DNA from: Bacteroidaceae bacterium
Lineage (GTDB): Bacteria; Bacteroidota; Bacteroidia; Bacteroidales; Bacteroidaceae
Length of the DNA: 64,000 nucleotides
Assembly: GCA_024401305.1 (NCBI GenBank)
Contig: JAKSLI010000007.1
Span: 1-64,000 of the forward strand
Direction of reading: 5' to 3'
Shown here: in pieces, positions 39,899-49,318 of the stretch
Position numbering within the stretch: position 1 is the first letter of the stretch
Layout: each line of letters begins with the position of its first letter
Program-made: the position numbers and the translations under genes
The notes under the pieces: model-generated
Told to the model about the DNA's origin: nothing
Database searches by the model: none
Seen by the model: only the letters and a program-made list of their open reading frames with translations

Positions 39899-41230
39899 GT
39901 CGAGTGCATAGACATCGGTCATTCCACTGATGTAATCGACCACAGCCATTATTCGCGTCTCAAGATCAGGCGAGTCGATGTCGTACTGACTGCTAACGCT
40001 GCCTATGAGTCGGCGAGAGTAGAAGCGATAAGGATTTACAACTGCCTCAATCATCACATCGAGTAGCGTGTCCATGATCTTGAAACCGCCAAATTCCACA
40101 TCGAGAACTGGTTTGCTGACATAGATGTTCTTGTAAGAGAACTCGGCGCAACGCTTGTACGCAAGTCGCTCACGCTCAGGCATATTGTCGGTCAGCGAAC
40201 CAATGAATGTGCCGTTAAGGATAGCCTCTTCGTTGGCAACGAAAGTCTCGACGCAGGCACGCTCAAGTACACCGATTACGCAAGCGCGGAAATAAGCCAC
40301 CTGTTCCGATGGATCCTCCACGCCTTCCGTGTCAAGACGCTGCTCGATGGTCTGCTGCATCTGTTCTGGAAGGAAACCGAACATCAGTTGCTTCGTATCC
40401 TCGAACGATATTATCCGGAGCTTGTGGGCATCCTCGATATCCATTATCATATAGCAGATATCGTCGGCAGCTTCCACGAGATAGACAAGCGGATAACGGC
40501 GATAGCTCAGCGCTGCCTCAAATCCCGGAAGTGCAGGCTCGGCAGAACCCGGCGTGCGAGGCTCTGAAGGCAATCCGAGTTCTTCGGCAATCTTCGCGAA
40601 AAGCTTTGCTTCCGAATGGAAGAAACCGAATTTCTGCTTCTTTTGGTCGGCAAGAACCGATGCGTAAGGATACTTCACGATGCTGGCGAGAGTGGAGTAG
40701 GTCATGGCGAAACCGCCCTCTCGTCTGCCCTTGAAGCGGTGGGCGAGGATGCGGAATGCGTTGGCATTACCCTCGAAGTGCGTGATGTCGCTCCAGAAAG
40801 TAGGCGAAACCCTGTCCTTCAGGTAGTTACCCTTGCCTTCAGTGAAGAATGTCTGTATGGCTTTTTCGCCAGAATGACCGAAAGGCGGGTTGCCCATATC
40901 GTGTGCCAAACAAGCGGCAGAAACGATGGTTCCAATCTCAGGAAAGAGCGTGTCCTGAAGTTCCGGACGCTTCTTCAGTATGGCACGAGCCACATCATTG
41001 CCGAGCGACTGTCCTACACTTGCCACTTCAAGGCTGTGTGTCAAGCGGTTATGAACGAATACACTTCCCGGAAGCGGAAAGACCTGCGTCTTGTTCTGCA
41101 TGCGACGGAAAGGCGCAGAGAATATCAAACGGTCGTAGTCGCGCTTGAATTCAGAGCGGTCGTCGTGGCGTTCTGGATGGCGTTCTTCCTGTCCGAGACG
41201 CTTGTTCGTTATGAGTTTTTCCCAATTCAT
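39857..41230 (-). CDS. dgt: Deoxyguanosinetriphosphate triphosphohydrolase (dGTPase-like, HD family)
   Basis: A 457-aa HD-domain dNTP triphosphohydrolase: RMQNKTQVFPLP, NRLTHSLEVASVG (first His), CLAHDMGNPPFGHSGE (HD pair), and the later LVYLVEAADDICYMIMDIEDA. It releases tripolyphosphate from dGTP or related dNTPs. The frame is open to 41338, but a -7 box TACTTTTG (41333-41326) lies there, so start is ATG 41230 (MNWEKLI) or ATG 41251. It is divergent from dut, giving two dNTP-control enzymes back to back. Confidence 0.9.
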   Translation of the reverse strand: MNWEKLITNKRLGQEERHPERHDDRSEFKRDYDRLIFSAPFRRMQNKTQVFPLPGSVFVHNRLTHSLEVASVGQSLGNDVARAILKKRPELQDTLFPEIGTIVSAACLAHDMGNPPFGHSGEKAIQTFFTEGKGNYLKDRVSPTFWSDITHFEGNANAFRILAHRFKGRREGGFAMTYSTLASIVKYPYASVLADQKKQKFGFFHSEAKLFAKIAEELGLPSEPRTPGSAEPALPGFEAALSYRRYPLVYLVEAADDICYMIMDIEDAHKLRIISFEDTKQLMFGFLPEQMQQTIEQRLDTEGVEDPSEQVAYFRACVIGVLERACVETFVANEEAILNGTFIGSLTDNMPERERLAYKRCAEFSYKNIYVSKPVLDVEFGGFKIMDTLLDVMIEAVVNPYRFYSRRLIGSVSSQYDIDSPDLETRIMAVVDYISGMTDVYALDKYQKITGLSLPKV

Positions 41231-41436
41231 ATTTGGTCGTTTAGGGGCCATAAGCTGACGCTTAAGGCACAGGGGCTGATATGTTTGGATTCTAACTTGG
41301 GGAGTAAAGTACTGAAATTCCTTTGCAAAAGTACACATTTATATTGATTAAGCACCACTTTTTTGATTATTTAACTAAAAATGCAAGGCAAATTCGCGGA
41401 TTTTCACTAATTTTGCCCCGAAATATGTACTTTTAA
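41231..41436. promoter_or_regulatory. Divergent dgt-dut promoter region
   Basis: Minus-strand -7 box TACTTTTG (41333-41326) for dgt; plus-strand TAATTTTG (41408-41415) for dut. Neither has a clear -33 box. Confidence 0.45.
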
Positions 41437-41597
41437 TTCAAGTTTCGCTTGGGCGAACCTTGAGGGTAAAGGCTAAAAGCTAAAGGCTAAAGGCTCTCAC
41501 AGGACAGTAGTTGTACGTATCCTGCCTTTTTACCTTAATGCTCTGGGCCTTTAGCCTTTAGCTTTTAGCCTTTAGCCTCGCTTGAAAAGCGAATAAA
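41437..41597. repeat. Heptamer island (GCTAAAG/CTTTAGC type) before dut
   Basis: TTCAAGTTTCGC...GCGAACCTTGAG boundary (41437-41464), units GGTAAAG, GCTAAAA, GCTAAAG, GCTAAAG (41465-41493), a spacer, inverted TTTAGCC/TTTAGCT units (41551-41578), then CGCTTGAAAAGCG. It ends right before the dut leader. Confidence 0.85.
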
Positions 41598-41599
41598 AT

Positions 41600-42031
41600 A
41601 TGAAAATCAACATCATAAACAAAAGCCACCATCCGCTGCCAGCATACGCTACTGAGCAGAGTGCCGGCATGGATATGCGTGCGTTCATAGAGGAGCCTAT
41701 CGTGCTTCATCCAATGGAAAGAAAACTCATCCACACGGGTCTCTATATGGCATTGCCAAAGGGTTACGAGGCGCAGGTTCGTCCTCGCAGCGGTCTTGCA
41801 CTGAAGCATGGCATCACAGTGCTCAACTCTCCTGGCACAATCGATGCAGACTATCGCGGTGAGCTTGGCGTGGTGCTCATAAACCTCTCGCAGGAAGACT
41901 TCGTGATAAACGATGGCGAGCGCATCGCACAGATGGTTATCGCCAAGCACGAGACAGCAGAATTCATTGAAGTGCAGGAACTCGACGACACTGAACGCGG
42001 TGCCGGCGGTTACGGACATACAGGTAAGTAG
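41600..42031 (+). CDS. dut: dUTP pyrophosphatase (dUTPase)
   Basis: A 143-aa trimeric dUTPase; hydrolyses dUTP to dUMP and pyrophosphate, keeping uracil out of DNA. All five motifs are present: SAGMDMRA (about 21-28), [10 protein letters not shown] (about 62-71), [13 protein letters not shown] (about 76-88), RIAQMVI (about 107-113) and the C-terminal [12 protein letters not shown]. It starts a conserved-looking run with the TPR protein, DUF4292 lipoprotein and EnvC-like protein. Confidence 0.97.
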   Translation: MKINIINKSHHPLPAYATEQSAGMDMRAFIEEPIVLHPMERKLIHTGLYMALPKGYEAQVRPRSGLALKHGITVLNSPGTIDADYRGELGVVLINLSQEDFVINDGERIAQMVIAKHETAEFIEVQELDDTERGAGGYGHTGK

Positions 42032-42096
42032 TTCAAGTTTTTGCGCAAAACTCTTGAGTGATGACTTTTGAGTATTGACTCTTGAGTAATGACAGA
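42032..42096 (+). repeat. Heptanucleotide array in the TPR gene leader
   Basis: TTCAAGTTTTTGCGCAAAAC boundary then ACTCTTG, AGTGATG, ACTTTTG, AGTATTG, ACTCTTG, AGTAATG units, right between the dut stop and the TPR gene ATG (42100). There is no inverted arm. Confidence 0.8.
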
Positions 42097-42099
42097 GAA

Positions 42100-43860
42100 A
42101 TGAAAAAACTGTTATACATATTGCTCCTTCTGCCTACTTTGCTCTTTGCGCAGAAGAATGACGATGTGACGCCTTTCGACCAATCGAAAGGTTTGGGCAT
42201 GTCGTTGCTCGACTCTTTGTATGCAGACTTCGTGGGACAAGAGGTGCTGGAGAACTATGACTCGGCCTATGCCATCCTGAAGCGCTGCTATGAGATGGAG
42301 CCGGACGCTGCGGAACTGAACTTCCAGATGGCGCTCTACGAGAGAATGTTTGCCGCTGAGGATTCCACAACCACGGTGGACGACATCATGCCAGACCTCG
42401 TGGCAAAGCTGAAGAAGGCGTATGATGCTGAACCAGACAACAAGAAGTATGTTCGTATGCTCCTCAATGCCAGTGCGCAAGCTGGCGATACGCTGATTAT
42501 TGGTCCGCTGCTTGAGAAGATGATCGAACTTGACAAGACCAACGAGCAGTACATCACCATCCTTATGCGCCTTTACGACCATCAGCAGGAGTATGAGAAA
42601 GAGCTTGATCTCATCAAACACCTTGAGACTGTTGTCGGCAAATCGCCTGAGATTAATGTGGCGCGTGCAGAGGTCTTGAAGAACTGCTACGGCGACAAGA
42701 AAGCGCTGAAATATGTGAACTCGCTTATCAAGCAGTCGCCAACCCAGGGACTTTACTACCTCTATCTTGCGCAGTATTACAGCGAAAAGGACGACTTCAA
42801 GAAGGCTCTCCCTTATTACGACAAGGCTCTTAAACTGGACCCTTCCGACGGAGATACCCGCTATAGCTACATCCAGTGTCTGGAAAGAATGGGCAAGGAA
42901 GGCGATGCAAGGCAGATGAAGCTCGACATAGTCTATGACCCGAAGTCAACTCCCGACCTAAAAGTACAGATTGTGCGCGACCTTCTCGAGGAGTTTGAGA
43001 CGGAAACAAACGGCACGGCGCGTATGCTGCAGATGTTCCGCACGGCTCTCGAGCAGCCTCAGGAGAGTTCCGACATGACCGTTCTCTACATCAAGTACAT
43101 GGCTGCCCAAAAGATGGCTGCGGATTCCATCGTGAATGCGCTGGAGGATGTCCTGAAGAAAGAGCCTACGAACGAGGAGGCTTACCTGACGATACTTGGT
43201 TATTATGGCGAAAAGGACGACAAGGAGAAGGTCATCGACGTCTGCAATCGTGCCATCGGAAACGGTGTTGACAAACTTGAAATCTACTACTATCTGGGTG
43301 CTTACAACTATCAGGTAGGCAATAAGGAAGAAACATTGCGAATATTCGAGAAGGCTGTTGCCAATCGTAAGTTTGCCAATAATCCGCAGATGTATGCTGA
43401 ATGTTACGGCATGATCGGCAACATCTATTACGAGATGGACAGCTTGGCTAAGGCTTACGAGGCTTACGAGGAATGCCTGAAATGGAATCCTGACGACTAT
43501 GGTACGCTCAACAACTACGCCTACTACCTCGCCATTGAGGATCGTGACCTGGAGAAGGCAGAGCGCATGAGCAAGAGAACGGTCGTAGCAGAGCCTGACA
43601 ATGGCACTTACCTCGACACTTACGCTTGGGTTCTCTTCAAACTGGGCAGATACAAGGAAGCCGCAGACTATATCAACCGCACCATCAGTCACACTGGAGG
43701 TGTCAGTGAGGTTGAGTATGAGCATGCCGGCGATATATATTATATGTTGAAGGAAACGGATGCCGCCATTGCTTACTGGGAGCTTGCCAAGATGAGGGCT
43801 GAGGCTGCCGGCAAGGATACTACCGACATCGACCGAAAAATCCGCACTAAGAAACTCTAG
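42100..43860 (+). CDS. Exported tetratricopeptide repeat protein
   Basis: A 586-aa exported TPR protein. Signal peptide 1-18 (LLPTLLFAQ), then at least eight TPR-type helix pairs (for example YLYLAQYYSEKDDFKKALPY near 220 and YETYADAYAWVLFKLGRYKEAADY-like repeats near 510). The start was moved from a TTG in the array to ATG 42100. It lies in the dut operon, 3 bp before the DUF4292 lipoprotein gene. It probably acts as a protein scaffold in the envelope; the partner is unknown. Confidence 0.8.
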   Translation: MKKLLYILLLLPTLLFAQKNDDVTPFDQSKGLGMSLLDSLYADFVGQEVLENYDSAYAILKRCYEMEPDAAELNFQMALYERMFAAEDSTTTVDDIMPDLVAKLKKAYDAEPDNKKYVRMLLNASAQAGDTLIIGPLLEKMIELDKTNEQYITILMRLYDHQQEYEKELDLIKHLETVVGKSPEINVARAEVLKNCYGDKKALKYVNSLIKQSPTQGLYYLYLAQYYSEKDDFKKALPYYDKALKLDPSDGDTRYSYIQCLERMGKEGDARQMKLDIVYDPKSTPDLKVQIVRDLLEEFETETNGTARMLQMFRTALEQPQESSDMTVLYIKYMAAQKMAADSIVNALEDVLKKEPTNEEAYLTILGYYGEKDDKEKVIDVCNRAIGNGVDKLEIYYYLGAYNYQVGNKEETLRIFEKAVANRKFANNPQMYAECYGMIGNIYYEMDSLAKAYEAYEECLKWNPDDYGTLNNYAYYLAIEDRDLEKAERMSKRTVVAEPDNGTYLDTYAWVLFKLGRYKEAADYINRTISHTGGVSEVEYEHAGDIYYMLKETDAAIAYWELAKMRAEAAGKDTTDIDRKIRTKKL

Positions 43861-43862
43861 AA

Positions 43863-44744
43863 ATGAAAAAGATACTTCTCTCTCTCATAGCTGCCCTTGC
43901 ATTGGCCTCTTGTGGCAGCAAGAAAGACTTGGATAAAGTCACTACGACTAATCCAACAACTACCACTGTCCCTTCCGTACAACCTGTAACCACAGCCTCA
44001 ATACTTCAGAAGGTCAACAACAACGCAGTGACGCAGAATTGCATCGTTGCCGACCTCGATTTCACGATGGCTTCCGGTAGCAAGAATGTTACTGTTGGCG
44101 GTTCTCTCCGAATGAAGAAGGACGATGTCATCCGCATCCAGCTCGTTGCTTTCGGTATCATGGAGGTTGGACGACTAGAATTCACCAAGGATTATGTGCT
44201 CATCCAGGACAAGTTCCATAAGAAATATGTCCAGGAAGACTATAATCAGGTTGGTTTCCTCAAGGACAACGGTCTTGACTTCTATGCCCTTCAAGCCCTC
44301 CTTTGGAACCAACTCTATGTGCCAGGCAAGGCAAATGTGTCGCAATCTGACTTGAAGGAATTCACTGTGGAGCCTGTAAGCGGAAAGGAGCAGAGCAACA
44401 TCGTGCTCGACCGCGGCAACTTCAACTACAAATGGCTCGCAAACAATGCCACAAACCTTCTTGAGGATGTGAATGTGGACTATAAGAGCAAGTCGAGCGG
44501 AAGCACCAATGTAAACTGCAAGTACTCAAAGTTCGTGAAGATGGGCTCAAAGCAGTTCCCTTCCGACATACAGCTCTCACTGCAGACCACTGCCATAAAG
44601 TCGGCAAAGAACCTGAAACTTGGTTTTGTGCTCAGCGATCTCAGCAATTCCGAGAAGTGGGAAACTCGCACTACTCCTTCCAAGAAGTACGAGAAAATCT
44701 CTGTCAATGAAATGTTGAATCTCCTTATGAGTATTACAAAATAA
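43863..44744 (+). CDS. DUF4292 lipoprotein (LolA/LolB-like fold expected)
   Basis: A 293-aa lipoprotein with lipobox LASC (Cys near 18), a Thr-rich linker, then DUF4292: VADLDFTMASGSKNVTVGG, LRMKKDDVIRIQLVAFGIMEVGRLEFTKD. Members sit between a TPR protein and an EnvC-like gene in many Bacteroidetes; a lipid-binding role is inferred from the fold, not proven. It overlaps the next upstream frame by 1 bp. Confidence 0.85.
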   Translation: MKKILLSLIAALALASCGSKKDLDKVTTTNPTTTTVPSVQPVTTASILQKVNNNAVTQNCIVADLDFTMASGSKNVTVGGSLRMKKDDVIRIQLVAFGIMEVGRLEFTKDYVLIQDKFHKKYVQEDYNQVGFLKDNGLDFYALQALLWNQLYVPGKANVSQSDLKEFTVEPVSGKEQSNIVLDRGNFNYKWLANNATNLLEDVNVDYKSKSSGSTNVNCKYSKFVKMGSKQFPSDIQLSLQTTAIKSAKNLKLGFVLSDLSNSEKWETRTTPSKKYEKISVNEMLNLLMSITK

Positions 44745-44773
44745 TGTTCGCTCTCACGACAAAAAACTTGAAA

Positions 44774-46711
44774 ATGAAATACATTCTCTCCATACTTCTC
44801 TCATTGTCTCTTTGCTTCTCTGCTTCTGCGCAGAACAAGGCAAAGACCCAGAATGCAACCCAAACAAAGACACCCGCAAAGACTGCTACTCCCGCTAAGT
44901 CTCAGACTACCACAAAGTCTCAGGCTACTCCCGCTAAGTCTCAGACTACCACAAAGTCTCAGGCTACTCCTGCAAAGTCTAAGCAGCAGACCACTACAAA
45001 GCCTAAGACTCAGCAGAAGTCAACTACTCAGTCAAAGGGCAAGAAGACCCAGACTCAGGTGAAGTATGTGCCTTCGCAAGAGGTGAAGAACCTGCAGAAC
45101 GACCGTGCTCAGGTGCAGAAAAAGATTAATGAGGAGAAGAAGAAGCTTGACCAGAACAAGGCTGAAGTGTCAACAAAGCTCAATGAACTTAATGCCATTG
45201 GGGCAGACATCGAGGCGCATCAGGCCAATATCGACAATATCCAGAAGGATCTCTCGCACCTTGACCAGAACATCGGAACCTTGAAGAGACAGCTGCAGAC
45301 GCTCGAGGACCAGCTTTCTGAGCGCAAGCAGAAATATGCGCAGTCCATGCAGTACATGCGTAAGCACGGCAAGATCCAGGACAAGCTGATGTTCATCTTC
45401 TCAGCGAAAGACCTCACCCAAATGTATCGCCGTATGCGTTTCGTTCGCGAATATGCTGCTTACCAGAAGGCGCAGGGTGAACTTGTCAAGACAAAGCAGG
45501 CTGAGGTGGAGATAAAGAGCAATCAACTCAAGGCCGTGAAGCGTAGCAAGACCACGCTCATGAACCGCCATAAGTCGGAACAAGGCAAGCTTGAGACGAA
45601 GAAAGAGCAACAGCAGCAAATAATCCAATCGCTCAAGCAGGAGCAGGGAGCCATCCAGCAGGTTATCTCTGAACAGCAGAAGCAGAACGCTGCAATCAAC
45701 GCCCAGATAGACCGACTCGTAGCTGCCGAGATGGCAAAGATCCGCGCTGCTGCCGAAGCTGAGGCAAAGGCTCGTCGTGAAGCTGCCGCTGCCGAGAAGA
45801 AGCGCAAGCAGGAAGAGCTTGCTGCCAAGAAGAAGGCTGCTGCCGAGGCCGAGAAGGAGCGCAAGCGCAAGATAGAGGAGGCGAGAGCCCGTGAGGCAAA
45901 GGCTCGTGAGGAAGCTCGCATCGCTGCTGCTGAAGCTCGCAAGAAGGCTCAGGCAGAGGCTGCAGAAAAGGCTCGTCTCGCTGCTGAGGAGAAGGCTCGT
46001 CAGGCAGAGGAGAACCGCCGTATCGCTGCCGAAAAGAACGAGGAGGCTCGCAAGGCTGCCGAGGAAAAGGCAAAGGCCGACCGTGCCGAGCGTGCTGCAA
46101 GAGCTGAGCGTGCTGCCAAGGAACGCGAGGAGAGAATAAATCGCGAGGCTGCTGCAAAGGCTGAGGCTGCCAAGAAAGCTGAGGCAGACCGTATAGCTAT
46201 GGAGCGCAAGGCTGAGGTTGAGAAGCGCCGTTCAGAGACGGAAGTGGCTGAGGCTAAGAAGTCTGCTTCTGAGGAATCTGGCTTCATCATCAGTGCCGAC
46301 GACCGTAAGCTTTCATCTTCTTTCGCAAGCAACCGTGGACGATTGCCAATGCCTATCACCGGTAGCTATAAGATCGTGAGTCATTTCGGAACGAACACCG
46401 TTGAAGGACTCCATAATGTCCAGCTCGACAACAAGGGTATCAACATCCAGGGTCAGCCAGGTTGCCAGGCGCGTTCTATCTATAACGGCGAGGTAAGTGC
46501 TGTGTTCGGCTATGGCGGCAAGATGGCTGTTATGGTACGCCACGGCGAGTATATCTCAGTTTACTTCAACCTCTCGTCAGTAAGCGTGAGCAAGGGACAG
46601 CAGGTTACTGCAAAGCAAACACTCGGAACAGTAGGTTCTAACAACATCCTCCAGTTCCAACTTCGTAAACAAACAGGTAAACTTAACCCAGAACAGTGGC
46701 TAGGCCGCTAA
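44774..46711 (+). CDS. EnvC-like murein hydrolase activator (coiled coil plus degenerate LytM/M23)
   Basis: The start at 44774 gives 645 aa with a signal peptide (ending SASAQ). Residues about 20-115 are a low-complexity Thr/Lys/Gln linker of AKSQTTTKSQAT repeats. A long coiled coil runs from about 120 to 480, including an Ala/Glu/Arg-rich stretch. The C-terminal LytM domain (about 520-645) has the fold pattern (GSYKIVSHFGTN, GINIQGQPG, VFGYGGKMAVMVRHGEYISVYFNLSS), but catalytic His in the usual Y-x-H-L and L-H-F positions are replaced (YFNL, LQFQL). So it should not cleave murein itself, and like EnvC it probably activates an amidase at division. Confidence 0.8.
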   Translation: MKYILSILLSLSLCFSASAQNKAKTQNATQTKTPAKTATPAKSQTTTKSQATPAKSQTTTKSQATPAKSKQQTTTKPKTQQKSTTQSKGKKTQTQVKYVPSQEVKNLQNDRAQVQKKINEEKKKLDQNKAEVSTKLNELNAIGADIEAHQANIDNIQKDLSHLDQNIGTLKRQLQTLEDQLSERKQKYAQSMQYMRKHGKIQDKLMFIFSAKDLTQMYRRMRFVREYAAYQKAQGELVKTKQAEVEIKSNQLKAVKRSKTTLMNRHKSEQGKLETKKEQQQQIIQSLKQEQGAIQQVISEQQKQNAAINAQIDRLVAAEMAKIRAAAEAEAKARREAAAAEKKRKQEELAAKKKAAAEAEKERKRKIEEARAREAKAREEARIAAAEARKKAQAEAAEKARLAAEEKARQAEENRRIAAEKNEEARKAAEEKAKADRAERAARAERAAKEREERINREAAAKAEAAKKAEADRIAMERKAEVEKRRSETEVAEAKKSASEESGFIISADDRKLSSSFASNRGRLPMPITGSYKIVSHFGTNTVEGLHNVQLDNKGINIQGQPGCQARSIYNGEVSAVFGYGGKMAVMVRHGEYISVYFNLSSVSVSKGQQVTAKQTLGTVGSNNILQFQLRKQTGKLNPEQWLGR

Positions 46712-46717
46712 ATTATT

Positions 46718-47053
46718 ATGCAAGAAACAAGACAAAATAGAATAGCACGACTCCTCCAGAAGGAGCTTTCTGTAATTTTCCAACAGCAGACACGCGCAAT
46801 GCGCGGCGTTATGGTAAGCGTTACTCATGCCAAGGTCAGTCCAGACCTTAGCATCTGTACAGCGCATCTCTCGGTATTCCCTTCAGAGCGTGGTCAGGAA
46901 ATCCTCGACAACATCAACGCACAGAAGAGCCAGATTCGCTTTGAACTGGGCAATAGGATAAAGAGTCAGGTGCGCATCATCCCTGATCTCCGCTTCTTCA
47001 TCGACGACTCGCTCGATTATCTTGAGAAAATAGATGAACTTTTGAAGAAATGA
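46718..47053 (+). CDS. rbfA: Ribosome-binding factor A
   Basis: A 111-aa KH-like RbfA: opening RQNRIARLLQKELSVIFQQ, MVSVTHAKVSPDLSICTAHLSVF, and VRIIPDLRFFIDDSLDYLEKI at the end. It aids maturation of the 30S subunit. It overlaps the next gene by 4 bp (ATGA). Confidence 0.95.
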   Translation: MQETRQNRIARLLQKELSVIFQQQTRAMRGVMVSVTHAKVSPDLSICTAHLSVFPSERGQEILDNINAQKSQIRFELGNRIKSQVRIIPDLRFFIDDSLDYLEKIDELLKK

Positions 47054-47433
47054 GAAACTACATCTTTACCATACTTACCTGCATCGTGATTGCCGTGTTG
47101 AGCCTTTTCCCTGTGAAGGAACTTCATTTGGAAAACATGTCGCTATCCGACAAGACGGCACATTTCATCATGTATGGCGGTCTGACAGCTGTTGTTCTTT
47201 TCGACAAAAACTTCCAGAACCTGAAGAAAGGCATGGTTTCATTGCCACTTTGGACTGTAGTTTTCCCTATTCTCTACGGCGGTCTCATGGAACTCCTTCA
47301 GGCTTATTGCACCAACGGCAACCGCTCTGGCGACTGGCTCGACTTCATTGCCAACAGTCTCGGAGCACTCATCGTCTATGCCTTGGCATGGCTGGCGGTT
47401 TTGCTTATTGTAAATCACAACAAAAAACAATAA
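47050..47433 (+). CDS. VanZ-family membrane protein
   Basis: A 127-aa protein with four membrane segments and the VanZ-type motif (DKTAHFIMYGGL near 36-47; YGGLMELLQAYCTNGNRSGDWLD near 77-99). Stand-alone VanZ-like proteins are widespread; the biological role is not known and no resistance cluster is present. Translationally coupled to rbfA. Confidence 0.85.
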   Translation: MRNYIFTILTCIVIAVLSLFPVKELHLENMSLSDKTAHFIMYGGLTAVVLFDKNFQNLKKGMVSLPLWTVVFPILYGGLMELLQAYCTNGNRSGDWLDFIANSLGALIVYALAWLAVLLIVNHNKKQ

Positions 47434-47460
47434 TAATCACAATTAAACATCAACACGCTT

Positions 47461-47820
47461 ATGAAAAAGAATCTTGTAAAAGTTGCTTTGGCACTCGTTC
47501 TCGTTGCCTCAGCAAGCAGTTGCAGTACGGAATATCGTACGCTCTCCCGCATGGAGAAGCTCACAAACAGGGTAGAAACCCAGGGTTATCGCTACACTCC
47601 TGCCGACTGGCACAAGGTGCTTGAAGACTATAAGGAGATAGAGCGCGACGCTAAGAAGTGCAGCTTCACTTCTGCCGAACGCGAGAAGATGGGCGAGATG
47701 GAAGGTCGCGCAATGGCAAGTTTCGCCAAGTGGACAGCCGACAAGGCTACAGGAATATACAAGCAAGGCAAGGGAATCCTCAATGGAATCCTCAACGGCC
47801 TCGGCTTGGGTACTGAATAA
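47461..47820 (+). CDS. Small lipoprotein of unknown function
   Basis: A 119-aa lipoprotein with lipobox SSC (Cys near 21), a helical mature domain (WHKVLEDYKEIERDAKKC, FTSAEREKMGEMEGRAMASF) and a Gly/Ile/Leu-rich tail (GILNGILNGLGLG). The family seems common after rbfA-region genes in Prevotella, from memory only. Function unknown. Confidence 0.7.
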   Translation: MKKNLVKVALALVLVASASSCSTEYRTLSRMEKLTNRVETQGYRYTPADWHKVLEDYKEIERDAKKCSFTSAEREKMGEMEGRAMASFAKWTADKATGIYKQGKGILNGILNGLGLGTE

Positions 47821-47823
47821 GTT

Positions 47824-47912
47824 TGTTCGCAGTCGTATAAGTCTGCGAGGCTAAAGGCTAAAAACTAAAGGCTAAAAGCAACCATCCGGATGATTGCTTT
47901 TAGCCTTTCTTA
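47824..47912. repeat. Heptamer island (GCTAAAG type) between lipoprotein gene and ffh
   Basis: TTCGCAG...CTGCGAG boundary (47825-47851), units GCTAAAG, GCTAAAA, ACTAAAG, GCTAAAA, then a palindromic ATCCGGAT spacer and a TTTTAGCCTTT return arm. It lies between convergent genes and could also work as a bidirectional terminator. Confidence 0.8.
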
Positions 47913-47937
47913 TTTTTGTTTCTACAGTTTCGGAGCC

Positions 47938-49275
47938 CTATCTCATACCTGGCATCTTGCCCATCATGCCTGCCATTTTTGCCATGTTAGGACCTGTCAT
48001 CATCTTCATCATCTTGCGAGTCTGGTCGAATTGCTTGATGAGTCGGTTAACTTCCTGAATGTCAGTGCCCGAACCCTTTGCGATACGGCGGCGGCGTGAT
48101 GTGTTGAGGAGTTCTGGGTTTGTGCGCTCCTTTGGAGTCATTGAGAGGATAATAGCCTCAACGCTCTTGAATGCGCTATTGTCGATGTCAACATCCTTGA
48201 TGGCCTTGCCTACACCAGGAATCATCGAAGCGAGGTCCTTGATGTTACCCATCTTCTTGATCTGCTGGATCTGGTTGTAGAAGTCGTTGAAATCGAACTT
48301 GTTCTTCTGGATCTTCTTTGCGAGTTTCTTTGCCTCTTCCTCGTCGAACTGCTCCTGGGCACGCTCTACGAGAGAAACGATGTCACCCATACCGAGGATA
48401 CGGTCTGCCATACGCTCTGGGTGGAACACGTCGATAGCCTCCATCTTCTCGCCTGTACCGACGAACTTGATAGGCTTGTTGACTACAGAACGTACTGAAA
48501 GGGCGGCACCACCGCGAGTGTCACCGTCAAGCTTTGTGAGAATAACACCATCTATTTCAAGACGCTCGTTGAAAGTCTTTGCAGTAGCTACTGCTTCCTG
48601 ACCAATCATTGCGTCTATTACGAGGAGTGTTTCTGTAGGATTGATAGCATCCTTGATGTTACGAATCTGAACCATCAGTTCCTCATCAATGGACTGGCGA
48701 CCAGCTGTATCGACGATGACGATGTCGTTACCCTTGGTTTTAGCCTGCTGGATAGCATTGAGGGCAACCTTTACAGGATCTGTTGCACCTTCTTCTATGT
48801 AGCAAGGCACACCCACCTGATCGGCAAGCACGCGGAGCTGTTCCATGGCTGCTGGACGGAATGTATCGCAGGCAGCAAGGAGAGGATTCTTGCCTTGCTT
48901 GTTCTTAAGAAGGAGAGCGAGCTTGCCCGACATTGTGGTCTTACCAGCACCGTTGAGACCTGCCATGAGGATGATTGCTGGACGACCGTCGAGGTTAAGC
49001 TTTGCTGCCTCGCCACCCATGAGCTGTGCGAGTTCGTCGTGTACGATCTTTACCATCAACTGGCTTGGCTTAACGGCTGTAAGCACGTTCATACCGAGCG
49101 CCTTCTTCTTCACTGTGTCGGTGAAGCTCTTTGCTACCTTGTAGTTAACATCGGCGTCAAGGAGTGCACGGCGCACATCCTTAAGGGTTTCTGCTACATT
49201 GATTTCGGTGATTTTACCTTCACCTTTGAGTATCTTGAATGATCTTTCAAGTCTGTCGCTAAGATTTTCAAACAT
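47938..49275 (-). CDS. ffh: Signal recognition particle GTPase
   Basis: A 445-aa Ffh that delivers ribosome-nascent chains to the inner membrane. The start is ATG 49275 (MFENLSDRLERSF); a frame extension of 17 residues upstream is only G/C-rich repeat. NG domain: G1 GLNGAGKTTMSGKLA, G3 DTAGRQ, G4 TKLDGDTRGG. M domain with Met-rich end (MAKMAGMMGKMPGM). The repeat abutting the start (49282-49318) probably forms the leader. Confidence 0.97.
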   Translation of the reverse strand: MFENLSDRLERSFKILKGEGKITEINVAETLKDVRRALLDADVNYKVAKSFTDTVKKKALGMNVLTAVKPSQLMVKIVHDELAQLMGGEAAKLNLDGRPAIILMAGLNGAGKTTMSGKLALLLKNKQGKNPLLAACDTFRPAAMEQLRVLADQVGVPCYIEEGATDPVKVALNAIQQAKTKGNDIVIVDTAGRQSIDEELMVQIRNIKDAINPTETLLVIDAMIGQEAVATAKTFNERLEIDGVILTKLDGDTRGGAALSVRSVVNKPIKFVGTGEKMEAIDVFHPERMADRILGMGDIVSLVERAQEQFDEEEAKKLAKKIQKNKFDFNDFYNQIQQIKKMGNIKDLASMIPGVGKAIKDVDIDNSAFKSVEAIILSMTPKERTNPELLNTSRRRRIAKGSGTDIQEVNRLIKQFDQTRKMMKMMTGPNMAKMAGMMGKMPGMR

Positions 49276-49281
49276 AAAAGC

Positions 49282-49318
49282 CCCACCCCCAACCCCTCCC
49301 CCTGATGGGAGGGGAGTG
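49282..49318 (-). repeat. G/C-rich repeat upstream of ffh
   Basis: CCCCACCCCCAACCCCTCCC then TGATGGGAGGGGAG, 7 bp before the ffh start codon. Confidence 0.8.

Noticed and set aside
40616-41347. 243-codon plus-strand frame opposite dgt
   Set aside because: Shadow; the dGTPase motifs are on the other strand.
47050-47433. Teicoplanin resistance
   Set aside because: The VanZ-like protein stands alone next to rbfA; no van ligase or regulator genes.
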